From Margaritifera margaritifera (lineage: Eukaryota > Mollusca > Bivalvia > Unionida > Margaritiferidae): a DNA stretch of 64,000 nt. The stretch lies in the NCBI GenBank assembly GCA_029931535.1, contig JAQPZY010001346.1, positions 1,488,001-1,552,000 of the forward strand, written 5' to 3'. Within the stretch, counting starts at the first letter, position 1, and each line of letters begins with the position of its first letter. The notes beneath the pieces were generated by a model, which was not told where the DNA came from, ran no database searches, and saw only the letters and a list, made by a program, of their open reading frames with translations. The position numbers were made by a program, and so were the translations under genes. This document shows positions 48,170 to 59,396 of this stretch, piece after piece.

Positions 48170-50620
48170 TGAAATGGGACAACTTATTTTTCATTGTTAC
48201 ATACTGTTATACCTGAAATCATGAAACTTGGTGAGGGGATGCATCTTGACAAGTACTACACCCTCATCATAAAAGTATGTCACTGTCACTCATATTTCAG
48301 GTTTCACTGACTTTGGTTTGATTTTGTTTTAAGTTTATTTCATCAAACTAGATGACTGTATGCATCTCTTTTAGTACCACATCCTTACAACAACAAAAAA
48401 GTCACTGTAACCTACATTTGACACTTTACTGGCTTTATCTCATTACCACATGTTTTTTGCTTTATGTATACATATTGCTATGCCTGGAATCATGAAACTT
48501 GGTGATTGGATGCATCTTTATAAGTAGATCACAAAAGTAGGTCATGGTGATCCATATTTTATGCTTCACTGACTTTTGTTACATACAGTGTTTTAAATGT
48601 TCATGTTAGAATCATCAAACTATAGTAGATGACTGTATATATCTCTGCATCACACCCATACAAAAAAAGATCGCTCTGACTTACATTTCACTGGCTGAGG
48701 TTAAGGTTTTGCATTTAGTTCATGACCATAGTTTTTCTGCATACTATGTACATACTATGCCCATCTAGAATCATGAAACTTGGTGAGGGGATGCATCTTG
48801 ATGCACACTACTCTCTCATTACAGAAGTAGGTCATTGTGACCCACATTTTATGCTTCACTAACTTTGGTTAAATTTTGTAATTAGTATTCGTTTCTCTGG
48901 CACTGTTCATGCTAGAATCTTCAAATTGATCATGATATGTACCTCTGAGTACAACATCTTACAACAAAAGAAGCTCATTATGACCTATATTTCATCTTTT
49001 ACTGGCTTGAGTTCAGTTTTTGCATCGAGCTCATGACCAGAAACGTTGCTTGCACTCTGTATACACACTGTTATACAAGGAATCATGAACTTGATGAGGG
49101 AATGCATCTTGATAAGCAAGGTTGCATCTAGGATTTAGTATATTTGGGCACTGTTCCCCATTACAGTTGAAAAAAAGGGGGTCCAATCTGGTCATAGTTG
49201 GGGCCTCTCAATAGGACATCAAACAAATAACTAAAAATGAAAGCAGAACAAGAGTAAGCACTACAATATATAGTGCTTGCTCCATCAACTCTGAATCAAT
49301 CACAGTTACATTCAGCTAAATGTGCTTCGACCTGTTCATTTCGTTAAAGAAACCTCAACCGTTAATTCAACAAAATTCAGAATTCTTAGAATACCATCAC
49401 AACAACAATTAACTGAAATGGCAGTTAACAGAGTTTCAAAAATTCAAGCACTTGATTGTGCCTGAAGTTACTTCAATAAGGAAAAAGACATCAGACTATG
49501 AATAAAGCAATTGGACTCTAATCTGTGCAATAGCCAATCAGAATTTAACCTGTGACACACAGCGGGAATTTTTCTGGGCCTATTTTGGTGCTGAAACTTG
49601 GCCCAATTCCCAATCCCAAAACTGTCCATTTTTCCTAATTTGAGTGTTAAATATTCCAAATCCGAACTCTTCAAAAAGTCAATGTCTTTTACTAGACTGA
49701 CTTTGGGGAAGAAACAGGAGGTAAAAAAATTTAGACTCTTTTTTTTTCCAAGGATTATCGACAAATTTCCAGCATGAATTCCATTGATAGCAATGTAATT
49801 TCTAGCATTTATGATCATCAAATTAACGCCAAAATTGACTACAGAGCATATAACTTCTTTTTCTAACTTTCTACTTTTCTCTTTAAACTGAATACTGACA
49901 CAAAAGTTGAAGTTTATTTTAATTATTAATACATTGCATTGAAACAAAAGAGGTAGAGGGAATATCATGAAATCATTGCATGGCGAAGTAAACTTAGAGT
50001 TTTGGGCCTGTTTGGGCAAAATGACAGACTTGAGGGCGACTATTTTGCCAGATTCATCCCCTAGCATATACCCTGGGCTATAAACTGTATATCCCAATTT
50101 GACCTTTTTACATTTTAAAATTCCCAATTCCATGGACACCAAGCCCTGTTTTGGAAATGTTGGAAAATCCCTGTACAGAAACCAATGATTAATTCACCAG
50201 TCCACAACAGCAACACTGTGCAGGAACAAAACAAGTAATATGCACATTTCTTGGAAATAAAGCGTGCATGATTCATGACAATTTGTTCCCAATCCTTATT
50301 TTTTGAGCATATACGCTTTTACAGATTCAAAATTTTTTGCTAAATTTTCCATTTTAGGGGTATTTTCACAATCACGCATCCTAGATGCAACCCTGGAAAA
50401 GTACAACACCCATACTGCAAAAACTGGTCTCTGTGACCTATATTTCATACTTCAGTGACTTTGTTGAAATGTTGTTCAAAGTTAATTTATTGGGTGCTGT
50501 TTATGTTAGAATCATGAAAGTGGATGCATCTCTTTTCGCACTATAATCTTACAAGCAAAGAAGGTTACTGTGACCTACATTTTATGCTTTACTAACATAG
50601 GTTAAGTATTTGTGTTTAGC
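48170..50620. repeat. Family B tandem array, inverted, split by an insertion
   Basis: Units at 48170-49117 and 50396-50620 carry GAATCATGAAACTTGGTGAG, GGATGCATCTTGA and CATTTTATGCTTCACTGAC, the reverse complement of the 12000-13265 array. The higher-order period is ~275 bp (two half-units). A perfect palindrome GGTCATTGTGACC is at 48830-48842. The array is interrupted by the element at 49118-50394. Confidence 0.8.
49118..50394. mobile_element. Element nested in the tandem array
   Basis: Inverted ends GGTTGCATCTAGGAT (left, ~49122) and ATCCTAGATGCAACC (right, ending ~50391) share 15 bases. The array text reads continuously if 49118-50394 is removed (CTTGATAAG joined to TACAACACCC). A GATAAG/GAAAAG pair may be the target duplication. 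The CAGGGTTGC-like end suggests hAT. Inside is a 224-codon minus frame (50142-49468), unusually long for this window but with no domain I recognise; Lys/Asn/Leu-rich and possibly open by chance. Confidence 0.75.
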
Positions 50621-51539
50621 TCATGATGACCACACACATTTTTCCATGCTATATACATCATAGCACACAAAGAATGCCCTTTCTAACCAGCGCAGTTGGA
50701 AGCAGGAATAAACATGTTTATTCAATAGTAAACTTTCCACATTAATGACAACACTATATATTGCGACAGGATACCTTCCACAGATTAACTGTATATTGTA
50801 CATGAAAAAGCTAGGAATTAAATAAGTGGACTGCATGCACTTCATGTTAGACCTCAGATATCTAGTCTAATTAAGTAACTACTTGTGCATCAACTATGCT
50901 TCCAACAGTCACCATACTGACTGTCACTCCAAGATTGCACAAAGCCTGCGACTTCCACCCAATATAATCTAGCTTTTGGGGATGAACAATGATAACAGTT
51001 TCTGAAGCAGATTTTTAGAACAATGATTTTTTAAAAATAATTATTCTCTCGTTTTTATCAGCTTATTATAGTACTTCTATTTTGATTGCACTGAAAAGAA
51101 TGTTTTTATTTTTACTGTTTTATGTTGTTGTTTTTTTTATCCAGTAACAAGTGCCAACATTTCATTTTCAAGATCACTTTAGTCTGCATTTCCATGCATT
51201 TCCTGCATGATTATTAATGTTTATAATGGCTGATTGAGACTTCAGAACGCTCCATAAGGCCACGAGCGATGTAATCGTTGATTACATTCTGGTTATTTAC
51301 ACATTCATTTTTAAAAGGTTTCTTCTCAATTTATAATAATACATGTCCCATTACAGAGATCTAAAGAGTTCAGCTGTGATAATCCACCAATGACTTCAGT
51401 ACTCAGACATGGGCCATACACCCTAAATCTCACTTTCAATGAACAAGATAATGCGATGAACAGCATTACTTTGATTATCGGTTATTGTGAAACTCATCTA
51501 TTGGAATTACGAGCCTGTAGACAACTGTAACCAATTTTT
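50621..51539. other. Intron 1, no recognised feature
   Basis: AT-rich; nothing supported. Confidence 0.4.
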
Positions 51540-52175
51540 ACTGAATCCCTAACAGTAGATCACAGTGACCCAGTTTAGGTGCACAACACATGTTCATCCC
51601 CAGATGAACACAGAATGCAAGTTTTATGTCAATAGATGAAGAATTATAAGAGTTTATAGCCTGGACAGGGAGAAAGGAATTATGGCCCTGACATAGTTTT
51701 TATAAATTTGTCATTAATCTTCAACAGCTGGTCACAGTAACCCAGTTTTGGTGCATGACATATGTTCATCCCAAGATGCATGCATCAGTAAGTTTCAGTA
51801 AGTTTTATGTCAATTAGTGTAGTAGTATAGGAGTTGCAACCCAGACAGGATGGATGGACACAACTTTAAAGCAATTTTTAATAAATCCTTGAAAGTAGGT
51901 CACAGCAACCCAGTTCTGATGAGTGACACATGCATCGTAAGAGACACCTTAAGTCTAAGTTGGTGGAAATAGGTAAAAGCTATTGGAAAATAGCCTGGAC
52001 ATGATTTCTTTCAAAAAATTTATAAATTTAAAAAGTATGTGACAGCAACCCCCAGTTTTTGTGCCAAACACATGTTCATCCCAAGATGCATCTCCAGTGC
52101 AAATCTAATGTCAATACGTAAAGTAGTATAGCAGTTATAGCCTGGACATAGAGAATGGATGGATGGAGAGAGACA
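51540..52175. repeat. Diverged tandem array, ~175-bp unit
   Basis: Four units share GTAGGTCACAGTGACCCAGT, CACATGTTCATCCCAAGATG, CATC, TTTTATGTCAAT and ATAGCCTGGACA. The last unit ends GGATGGATGGAGAGAGA only ~75 bp from exon 1. Confidence 0.85.
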
Positions 52176-52248
52176 TGAATCGGCAAAGTGAATCCTGTAT
52201 ATACTGCCATTTCTCAAACTGGGGGAGTTTAATAATAATAATAGTTAC

Positions 52249-52582
52249 CAGACTTGCCTTGATGCAGAGTACCACATTGAGCACAAAACTTCTCACCATC
52301 CTTTGTAAATGCATTGCCACATTTCACACAAAATTCTATTTTCTTCGGAAAGATAGAAAGGTCCACCCTGGTTCCACAATCTTTGCAGAACTTGAAGCTT
52401 TCTTGCAGCTCTGCACCACAAGCACTTCCATTCTCAAGCTTTCCTGGACAACGCACTATCAATGGGGTGATGACAACTTTTTTGCCACACTCTGGACAAA
52501 ACTTAGTACCCTCATCCAATGGGTTTTGACATGAATTGCACTTCATATTCTGTTATCTGGGGCTACTCTTCATCCTTTTAGT
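52249..52582 (-). CDS. RNF213: RNF213-like coding exon 1: three zinc ribbons
   Basis: The start ATG is at 52546. It opens MKCNSCQNPLDEGTKFCPEC, the classic start of RNF213 proteins. Three zinc-ribbon modules follow: CNSC..CPEC (residues 3-20), a middle one ending FCKDCGT (~52-58), and FCVKCG..FCAQCGT (~72-93). Bases 52582-52547 are 5' UTR after an acceptor (TTACAG at 52588-52583). The UTR carries a short upstream ORF, ATG at 52573 to TAA at 52553. The exon end is ambiguous: a GT donor after 52249 (CTG/gtaact) or a GC donor after 52258 (CAAG/gcaagt). Both leave phase 1 and both join to exon 2 with a Glu codon, so the product differs by three residues. Distinct from the repeat-derived sequence around it by its dense CxxC pattern and start context. 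Confidence 0.86.
52553..52573 (-). promoter_or_regulatory. Upstream ORF in the RNF213-like 5' UTR
   Basis: ATG AAG AGT AGC CCC AGA TAA lies six bases upstream of the main ATG in the same UTR segment. A six-codon uORF this close could reduce initiation at the main start. Function is inferred from position only. Confidence 0.4.
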
Positions 52583-52699
52583 CTGTAATGAAAAGTGTTA
52601 AAAAATGTTCAAAAACCTTTTAACAAATAAAATCTATCATCATTTCAGGGGTATAATAAACTACTGGTATGTGTCCTCCTGTACAGAAAAATCTCACCA

Positions 52700-53035
52700 A
52701 TTCACATGAGCTTCTCATAAGCTGCACATGAGAACCTTGTTAGAAACGTATACAAATTGGGTAGATTTTGCAAGCTCATGTGTGCAGTTTGTTAGATCTT
52801 GTGAGCCACTGAAAAACTAACCAATTTTCTCATGTGCAGATTTTGCTCACATGAGAATTTGAATGTTCTCATGAGAAAGTATAACTTAGAAAATATTCTT
52901 TCCCCTTACATCTGACTATGTTTGAAAATAAGGCGGAGTTCTAAATTCTCACGTGAGAAATTTGGACTTCGATTCTGATCAGACACATGTTAGATTTGTT
53001 CTAAGTTGGTTTTTCTCATGTGAGTTAGATACCCA
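52700..53035. promoter_or_regulatory. Cluster of CACGTG/CATGTG palindromes upstream of the RNF213-like coding start
   Basis: E-box cores in palindromic context: TTCACATGAG (~52701), CACATGAGA (~52724), GCTCATGTG (~52775), TCTCATGTG (~52829), GCTCACATGAG (~52845), TTCTCATGAGAA (~52865), TCTCACGTGAGA (~52949), TCTCATGTGAG (~53015). It lies in the presumed 5' UTR intron or promoter. A related cluster is at 56838-57250. Regulatory role is inference; it may simply be a repeat. Confidence 0.45.
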
Positions 53036-53496
53036 TCCCATTCTGCCAGCATTCTATAAAGAATTATGCTTCAAGAATTTTGCTTTCAAAAACCAAATCA
53101 AATAATAAAATAAAATAACATCAGATTAAATGTGGTTTTTCGCGACTGAGAGCTAGGTAATCCGTTATCGATACAATGACGCGGGTTATTTCCCTTGTTT
53201 ACAGTCAGGAGACTGGTTTACTGACCGCAAAATATACACATAACTTTTTGAAGGTACTACAACACACAACTACCATGGTAGCCTCGCTTTCAAATAGGCG
53301 TCGTTTAATTTTAAAAAGAATAGAAGCTGGAACTGTCACGATTTAGCTCGTTACTTCGGAAATTTCATTGCAAGCCCAATACATGTGCAGCAACTGACCA
53401 TAGAAACCAGGAGATAATTTAAAATCATGGAATTATCATGTTGGTGAGTAAAATCAATATGCACTGTTGTCAGTTATTGACAATAGGGTGACGAGA

Positions 53497-53765
53497 TTAG
53501 AATCCTCGAAGTACTATGGTTCATGCCCTCAACGTTAATTTTAACGTTTATATTATAATATTGGGAGAAACTATTGAAATTACCATAGAAAGTGTTCAAC
53601 TATATCTGCTTCATTTATTCATCGTTATAAAGTCTCCAAATTCTTTGCGAGCTACCGTTTTTCCGAGCGTGCCTAAATTTGTCTATTGCCGGAATTATAT
53701 CTATGGTTCGTGCCTTTGAAATAAAGGCCACGTGACATAAGATTGGAATGTGATAATTAGGTCAA
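53497..53765 (+). repeat. Left arm, block 1, of a large inverted repeat
   Basis: Holds ACCATAGAAAGTGTTCAACT, ACCGTTTTTCCGAGCGTG, ATGGTTCGTG and CACGTG, all present inverted at 59397-59661, at roughly 80% similarity. Confidence 0.85.
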
Positions 53766-54519
53766 TGTTTACTTACGAAATTGATCGAAATATGATGTCC
53801 CCATATTATTAATATTTGCATATGCAATACAAATCATTTCTTTCAAACGCATATCGACTGCAATAAAACATTTATAAATAATGATGGCAAAAATATAAAA
53901 GAAAAAAAAAAAAACATGATGCATTTTTAATTTTTTTTTCTTCTTCAAGTTGTCTGACAAAATTATCATATTTAAAGATACTGTAAAGATTTTTTTCATG
54001 CTATTTCATAGCAAAGATTTTGTTTTCCCTTAGGCCCAAAAATAAAATCAAAATATGTTTCCGGTCAGCCGACCGTCCCTGTTTCTCATTGCCAACCCTA
54101 GCACTTTTTCCCCACCCCCACACAATTTTTTTTTATATTTTTTTTAATTTTTTTTTTTCATTAAAAAAAAATCACATTTGTGCATCTAACTGAGCCGGTT
54201 TTCATGCCCAGTACTTTGAAGTGCTTGAAATATTTTTGCTTTATATGTAATTTTAAAAAAAAAAAAAAAATACTGCCTACCCTAATTTTAAAACCAGTGC
54301 AATAGGAAACACACATATTTTTTGGGGGGGCCTTATATTAAAATATTTCAATGAAAAATTTCATACTATATAGTTTTTCACTGGATTTATTTTTTCTAAC
54401 ATGTTATAAGAAGTGCATGTTATAATGACCAAATTTTTACATTGCCTTTGTGGTCTAAAAAACCTCTGTGTTGGGTTTCCCTCTAATCAAAAGGTAAAGA
54501 AAACCAACATGTGAACAGA

Positions 54520-54556
54520 GGCCCTGGCTTGAATGAGTAACACTCACGCCAGGGCC
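54520..54556. repeat. Perfect 9-bp stem hairpin
   Basis: GGCCCTGGC (54520-54528) pairs with GCCAGGGCC (54548-54556) around a 19-base loop. Outer CTTTGTGG (~54446) and CCACAAAG (~54554) are also complementary. Confidence 0.6.
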
Positions 54557-54659
54557 ACAAAGTGTATGTCATGAGTCAAATTTGCCATTTTCATTGTGTT
54601 TTTTCAATTTGATTTGTATTAAGTATTCAAATATGTCTTAATCAGCACTTACTGTTACT

Positions 54660-54830
54660 GTCAACGAATGCTAGTGACCCAGTTGATTACGTCAGGATCT
54701 CAAAACAAGCGTGTGAGGTCACGAGAAACATGGTGCACGAATCAAGGATAAGCATGAAGTTCAGATGGTTGATGATAAATTACATACAAGCTTGTTGATC
54801 TCATTTATTTTTTTTGTTAAGGACTGTTTT
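54660..54830 (+). repeat. Left arm, block 2, of the large inverted repeat
   Basis: Holds GAGAAACATGGTGCACGA and CAAGCGTGTGAGGTCACGAG, mirrored at 58300-58455 as TCGTGCGCCATGTTTCTCGC and CTAACGCGCTTG. Position mirrors block 1 about the same centre. Confidence 0.75.
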
Positions 54831-56837
54831 TCTTCAAGCATATCAAATTCTAAAATTGTCTTCATGCAGTGAAGTTTGAACTTTAACTGAGGCAAGTTCA
54901 GAAGTCGTATACATGTAGGTATGCTTCTAATTTTTATACTTTTAATTTTTCAAATATGGCAGTGGATCTATTTCAAAGGTTTTAAGGTGTAAAGTGAGTT
55001 TATTTCATATTGCTTTTTTTTGTGTTTAAAGACGTAAAGTACCAAACGTTTGACAGATATGATGTTGCAGCTTTCAAACTAAATGGTCATGAATAACACT
55101 TACAGATGTTTCTAAGACTAGTGAAGTGATTTTAGAATGTTGAATTTTAAAAAAAATGTCATTGCCAAACAGGTATATAGTCACATTTGTTGTCCAGGTT
55201 ACATAGTACATGTTGCTGCATGTATAATCTATTTCAGTGTACCGGAATCATACAAGAAGCAGGGAAGGATTTAGGATTTTATTCTGAAAGGATTTGTTTA
55301 GAAGAGGTGGTTCACTGCAATTCAAATGGCTAACATTCTTGTTTTTCACCTAATAGTGTACGATTTTAACAGATGGGGAGAGGGAACCTTTAACCATCTG
55401 ACAACATCCCCCTCCCCAAAATGGATTTCTATATGGAAGTGATGTAAAAAGTGCCTAAACCCATACTTAACAAAAGTGAAGATTTCCCAAATATTCAAGA
55501 AAGCGGCTGTGAGAGGTGCCTTTGACTGAAGAACTTGCCTTTCTGTGTACCACATATTTGAGAAAGCGGCTGTGAGAGATTCCTTAGACTGAAGAGCTTG
55601 CCTTTCTGTGCATTAGCCTGAATTTTCTGGAATCTTTCTTTAATAATACATTGGATTTGATCTAGATCATACATCCACTGTCTCCTTAATTTGCTCCGCG
55701 TGCAACAATTTTGCAAAGAATGCAGTATGCTTAATTTAAAAAGACATTGTAACAGCTAATGAAATATATTTTGTGTTCAGAGTGTTTTACAAAAGAAATT
55801 GGACAGAATATCAGTACATCATGGTACTCTATTGAGAGGTTTCATTTTAACAAACTTTTAAATACTATGATAGAAACTACTGATATATTGCACAAGCTTG
55901 TACAAAATAATGTTTAACTTTGATAAATACAGTTTTAAGCAATTATGATAAATATTGTTTCAAACAATTATGAATTTGTATTCATTCCTTCCCATGTCAT
56001 TTCCTTTGATTTATTCAGATTTTAGGGGTCCCTAGTGAAACTGTATGATTAACAGCAAACAAGCTGGAGTATGTGTAATGAGTTCTAGAAAGTTTGCATA
56101 TGTAAAACAAGATACATGGCTCAAAATTAGGATTTTTTTTCACTAACCCACAGGATCACCAAAATAATATTTTCATTGACCATGTCTAAATTTCACTGAT
56201 CTGGCTAAAACCAAACAGAAGCCAGTTCAGTTTCTAATTCAACATTTATTATTCATTAACATCAACTCAAAACAATAACTGTATTTCACCAATAACACAG
56301 TCTCTCCTGTGTCACACTTTAGCCATTAGTGTCCATTTTCCCAGCATTTCTGGTACTTTCTTAGTCTCTTATGTTCATCATATATATGATTACGCTCCCT
56401 TGTCATCTAATTTTTGACATTTCGGTGGCAGCTGCACACCTTGCAAATACTTCTACATGTTTACAATTATCAGTGCATAATGCACTGAATGTTTATCAAC
56501 AATAATATAAATATTAAAACATTGTTTGGTATAATTTTGGATTATTCATTGAGTCAATAAAAGCAACCTTTTCTGATTGGTCAATGCTAGTCTGAGACTG
56601 TATACCTTTTGTTATCATCAGTAATGAAATCAGTGATTGGATGTAGTACACCTAGCTGGTTTCATGTGCGTGAAGACCATTGCTTTCACAATAATCACAC
56701 TAATTTGCTTGACGAGTGAACAAGCGTTTTACACCTGCCCATTTGTGCTGCGATCATTTATTGTTACAGAATGCATGCGATATAATAATTACAATAATTG
56801 AAAATCATTTTTATCACATATTTATACGAGTTGTCTT
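54831..56837. other. Interior of the inverted repeat, no gene
   Basis: AT-rich. A short direct duplicate (AAAGCGGCTGTGAGAG at ~55501 and ~55562, ~60 bp apart) is the only structure. Midpoint of the inverted repeat is near 56570. Confidence 0.4.
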
Positions 56838-57260
56838 TTTTCTCATGTGAGAAACCTCACAAAAACATGCATAACTGAACTTGAATATGCTCATCTTCTA
56901 GATTTTAATATCACTTTGAAAATCTCTTCATTGCTGCTAGATAAGTTTTATTATAGGAACTTGGTTCTTTTTCATTCTTGTCAGAAATATTTATCAAATG
57001 CAAATCAAATCCTAGTCATTTTTTTTTTCCTATTGCTCACGTGAGCAAGCTCTTGCTTACATTAACCATTCCTGCTCATGTGATTTTCACATGAGCAGAC
57101 TTGCTCATGTGAGGAAATGCTTGCTCACGTGAGCAAAATCTTGCTCATGTGATTTTCAGATTTTGTTAGATTCTATTGCTCATGTGAGTTCTACCTAATT
57201 TGCATGTTAAAATGCACACGAGACTAACATGAGTTAGATCTCACGTGAGAATCTTATGTG
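56838..57260. repeat. Second cluster of GCTCAYGTGAGC palindromes
   Basis: TTCTCATGTGAGAA (~56842), TGCTCACGTGAGCA (~57033), GCTCATGTGA (~57074), TCACATGAGCA (~57087), TTGCTCATGTGAGG (~57101), TTGCTCACGTGAGCAA (57121-57136), GCTCATGTGA (~57143), GCTCATGTGAG (~57177), TCTCACGTGAGA (~57240). Related in wording to 52700-53035. Confidence 0.75.
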
Positions 57261-57599
57261 CAAAAGGTTAGCCAAATTTGGTGTGGGCTTGAGTCACTAT
57301 GACTCATCTGTGTACAAGTCTAAATCTCATACCTTCTCTGTAATTTTTTCTACTTTTGTCCAAGTACTACTTATGGTTAAAACCTAAAATGTCATATATA
57401 CAAATATATTATACACATCCTGTGTACACAAGTGACAAAACCTGAGAGTAATCAATGATTACATACATAGCTCACCTCGACTTTCCCTAGTCTTCAGTAG
57501 CCATTGTAAACATTATCATGCAGAAAATAAATGCAGATTAAATCGTCTTGGACCCTATTCCAACTAAAGATCTTTTGGCAATCTTTAATCCTTACATTT

Positions 57600-57920
57600 G
57601 AACTTACAGTAACTTTCTTTTGTGGTAAGGGTGTTGTACTAACAGAGATACATACAATGTTGAAGAGTGACTCATTCAAGAGATACATACAATCATATAG
57701 TTTGATGATTCAATCATGAACAGAGCTTGAGAAATAAACATAAACAACAAAATTAAATCAGTCAGTGAAGAATAGATTATGTACATCACAATGACATACA
57801 TTTGTGATGAGGGTGTAGTACTCATCAAGATGCATCCCCACAGCAAGTTTCATGATTCCAGATATTACAATATTTATACAGTGTGCAAAAACCTGAGCTA
57901 AATGCAAAAACTTAACCAAG
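57600..57920. repeat. Family B dispersed tandem units
   Basis: Contains GTTGTACTAACAGAGATACA, GAGGGTGTAGTACTCATCAA, GATGCATCC and AAGTTTCATGATTCCAG, the same family as 12000-13265. Confidence 0.8.
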
Positions 57921-58299
57921 AATGTACAATTAATGTACATGTCTGTACCACTATATCCCCCTCCCCTGGGGGTAGGTGCAATTAAACATTCTCTCCAAAC
58001 AAGCGCAGCAGACAGAAGGTATGATTTTAATTTAACTATTTTCTGTGTGTATGCTAGACCAACAAGTTGTTCTCTGACTTTTGTTTTGACATGACTTGTG
58101 ATGCCACCCATAAGGTCAGAAAAAAATAAAAAATAAAAAAGGTACATAACTTGTTGGACTATGTATATGCTTACAGCAGGAAAGATAAAATCTCCCAATC
58201 ACAAAAGGATGATTAAAGTCTACATGAAAATTGTGGTCAAAAAGTATAACCATTGTATGCATAGAGTTTTGGCAAATACATGTAATGCCAAAAGGTAAA

Positions 58300-58455
58300 G
58301 ATCAAAATCAATCTTTCATTATTTATCGTCCAACCCCCCTATGTAGTGGGAGTCCTTCAATCGTGCGCCATGTTTCTCGCGACCTAACGCGCTTGTTTCG
58401 AGAAAATGACATCATCAACTGTGTCACCAGAGTTCTTCAAGAGTGACCGGAAGTA
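58300..58455 (-). repeat. Right arm, block 2, of the large inverted repeat
   Basis: Reverse-complement match to 54660-54830. The sequence between 58456 and 59040 shows no gene. Confidence 0.75.
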
Positions 58456-59052
58456 TTTTATAAGTAAAATCAGACAAAATGAGATTTAAACAGGTTATTT
58501 TATGTAATTTTAAAAAATCAAAATGAAAATCTATATTTTCACTAATGCCTTATTTGTGTCAGAAATTTTGGCCTTGAAGTTTCTATTATATGCTAAAGAT
58601 GGGTCCGCTGATCACATGATGGCTTTGTTTACATATCTTGAACAGGAAAACCCGCTTTGGGAATTTATACAACAGCATAGCCAATGTAAATATTTGGTTT
58701 TAATCATGTGGGGTTCTTATCTAACGTAAGAAAAATTTACACTCTAAATGTATATTCACTACGGACTTTTTCGTTTCAGTATTATTTCATAATGAACATA
58801 TATTCTACATCGAAAGACATTGAATCTATTATAATAAAATGTGTATCCATTCACCAGTGTCTATTTTTAAATTTCTCTCTCCCTCTGTCTATTGAGTCAT
58901 GTATTTATATGGTAAAAAACAAGCAACCAGTAATGTAAGTGCACAATCTGCATATAGAATTAACAGGAAAAAAAATTTCATTTTTTAATTGTATATTTTT
59001 TATTTCAAAAATATGGAAACGCTATAAACTAATAATATCCATACCTTGACCT

Positions 59053-59395
59053 GAATTTGGGATGTTTCACCCCATGGACGTTTTGGCCCAAAACATTTCG
59101 CCCCACTTCAATGGACATTTCGCCTCACTTTACTGGACGTTTCGGACCAAGACATTGTATGTTATGACATCGTTTAATAAATTTAAATGTTTATATTTTT
59201 TTTATTCAAAACATATGTGCTAATATTTTATTTCCTTTGCACAAAAGCTTCCATGACTTACTCAAAACCTTGCCTCAGCTTAAATACATTGATACCACAT
59301 TGAGTGGATTCTTTAACTACGAAGATCAAAATGTCCATTGAAGTGGGGCGAAATGTCTTGGGCCGAAACGTCCATGGGGCGAAACGTCCAGTTAC
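59053..59395. mobile_element. Mutator-type MITE with 9-bp TSD
   Basis: CCTTGACCT flanks both sides (59044-59052; 59396-59404). The ~75-bp inverted ends share TTTCACCCCATGGACGTTTT / TTTCGCCCCATGGACGTTTC and ACATTTCGCCCCACTTCAAT. 343 bp, non-coding; TSD length suggests a MULE relative. Confidence 0.9.
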
Positions 59396-59396
59396 C

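Larger units (their letters stand above)
2396..52582 (-). other. RNF213: Gene span: RNF213-like E3 ubiquitin ligase, 5' portion
   Basis: Six minus-strand coding exons were joined by reading splice sites and phases: 52546-52249, 34194-32879, 30750-30704, 24786-24643, 15389-15181, 2685-2396. They sum to 2304 nt (768 codons), every intron obeys GT-AG, and every phase agrees. Product order is zinc ribbons, charged linker, then a beta-sandwich containing the RNF213-type stretch ending in a WHQYD motif. Known for the family: a ~5000-residue cytosolic ATPase/E3 ligase with a dynein-like AAA+ core and RING, acting in lipid-droplet biology and antimicrobial defence. Only the N-terminal ~15% is here; the AAA+, RING and E3 shell lie off the left edge. 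Introns are 18.1, 2.1, 5.9, 9.3 and 12.5 kb and filled with transposons. An acceptor at 52583 implies at least one untranslated exon further upstream. Confidence 0.88.

Noticed and set aside
53425..53450. ATG followed by a GTGAGT donor on the plus strand as a divergent first exon
   Set aside because: Only a few codons and no downstream exon found.
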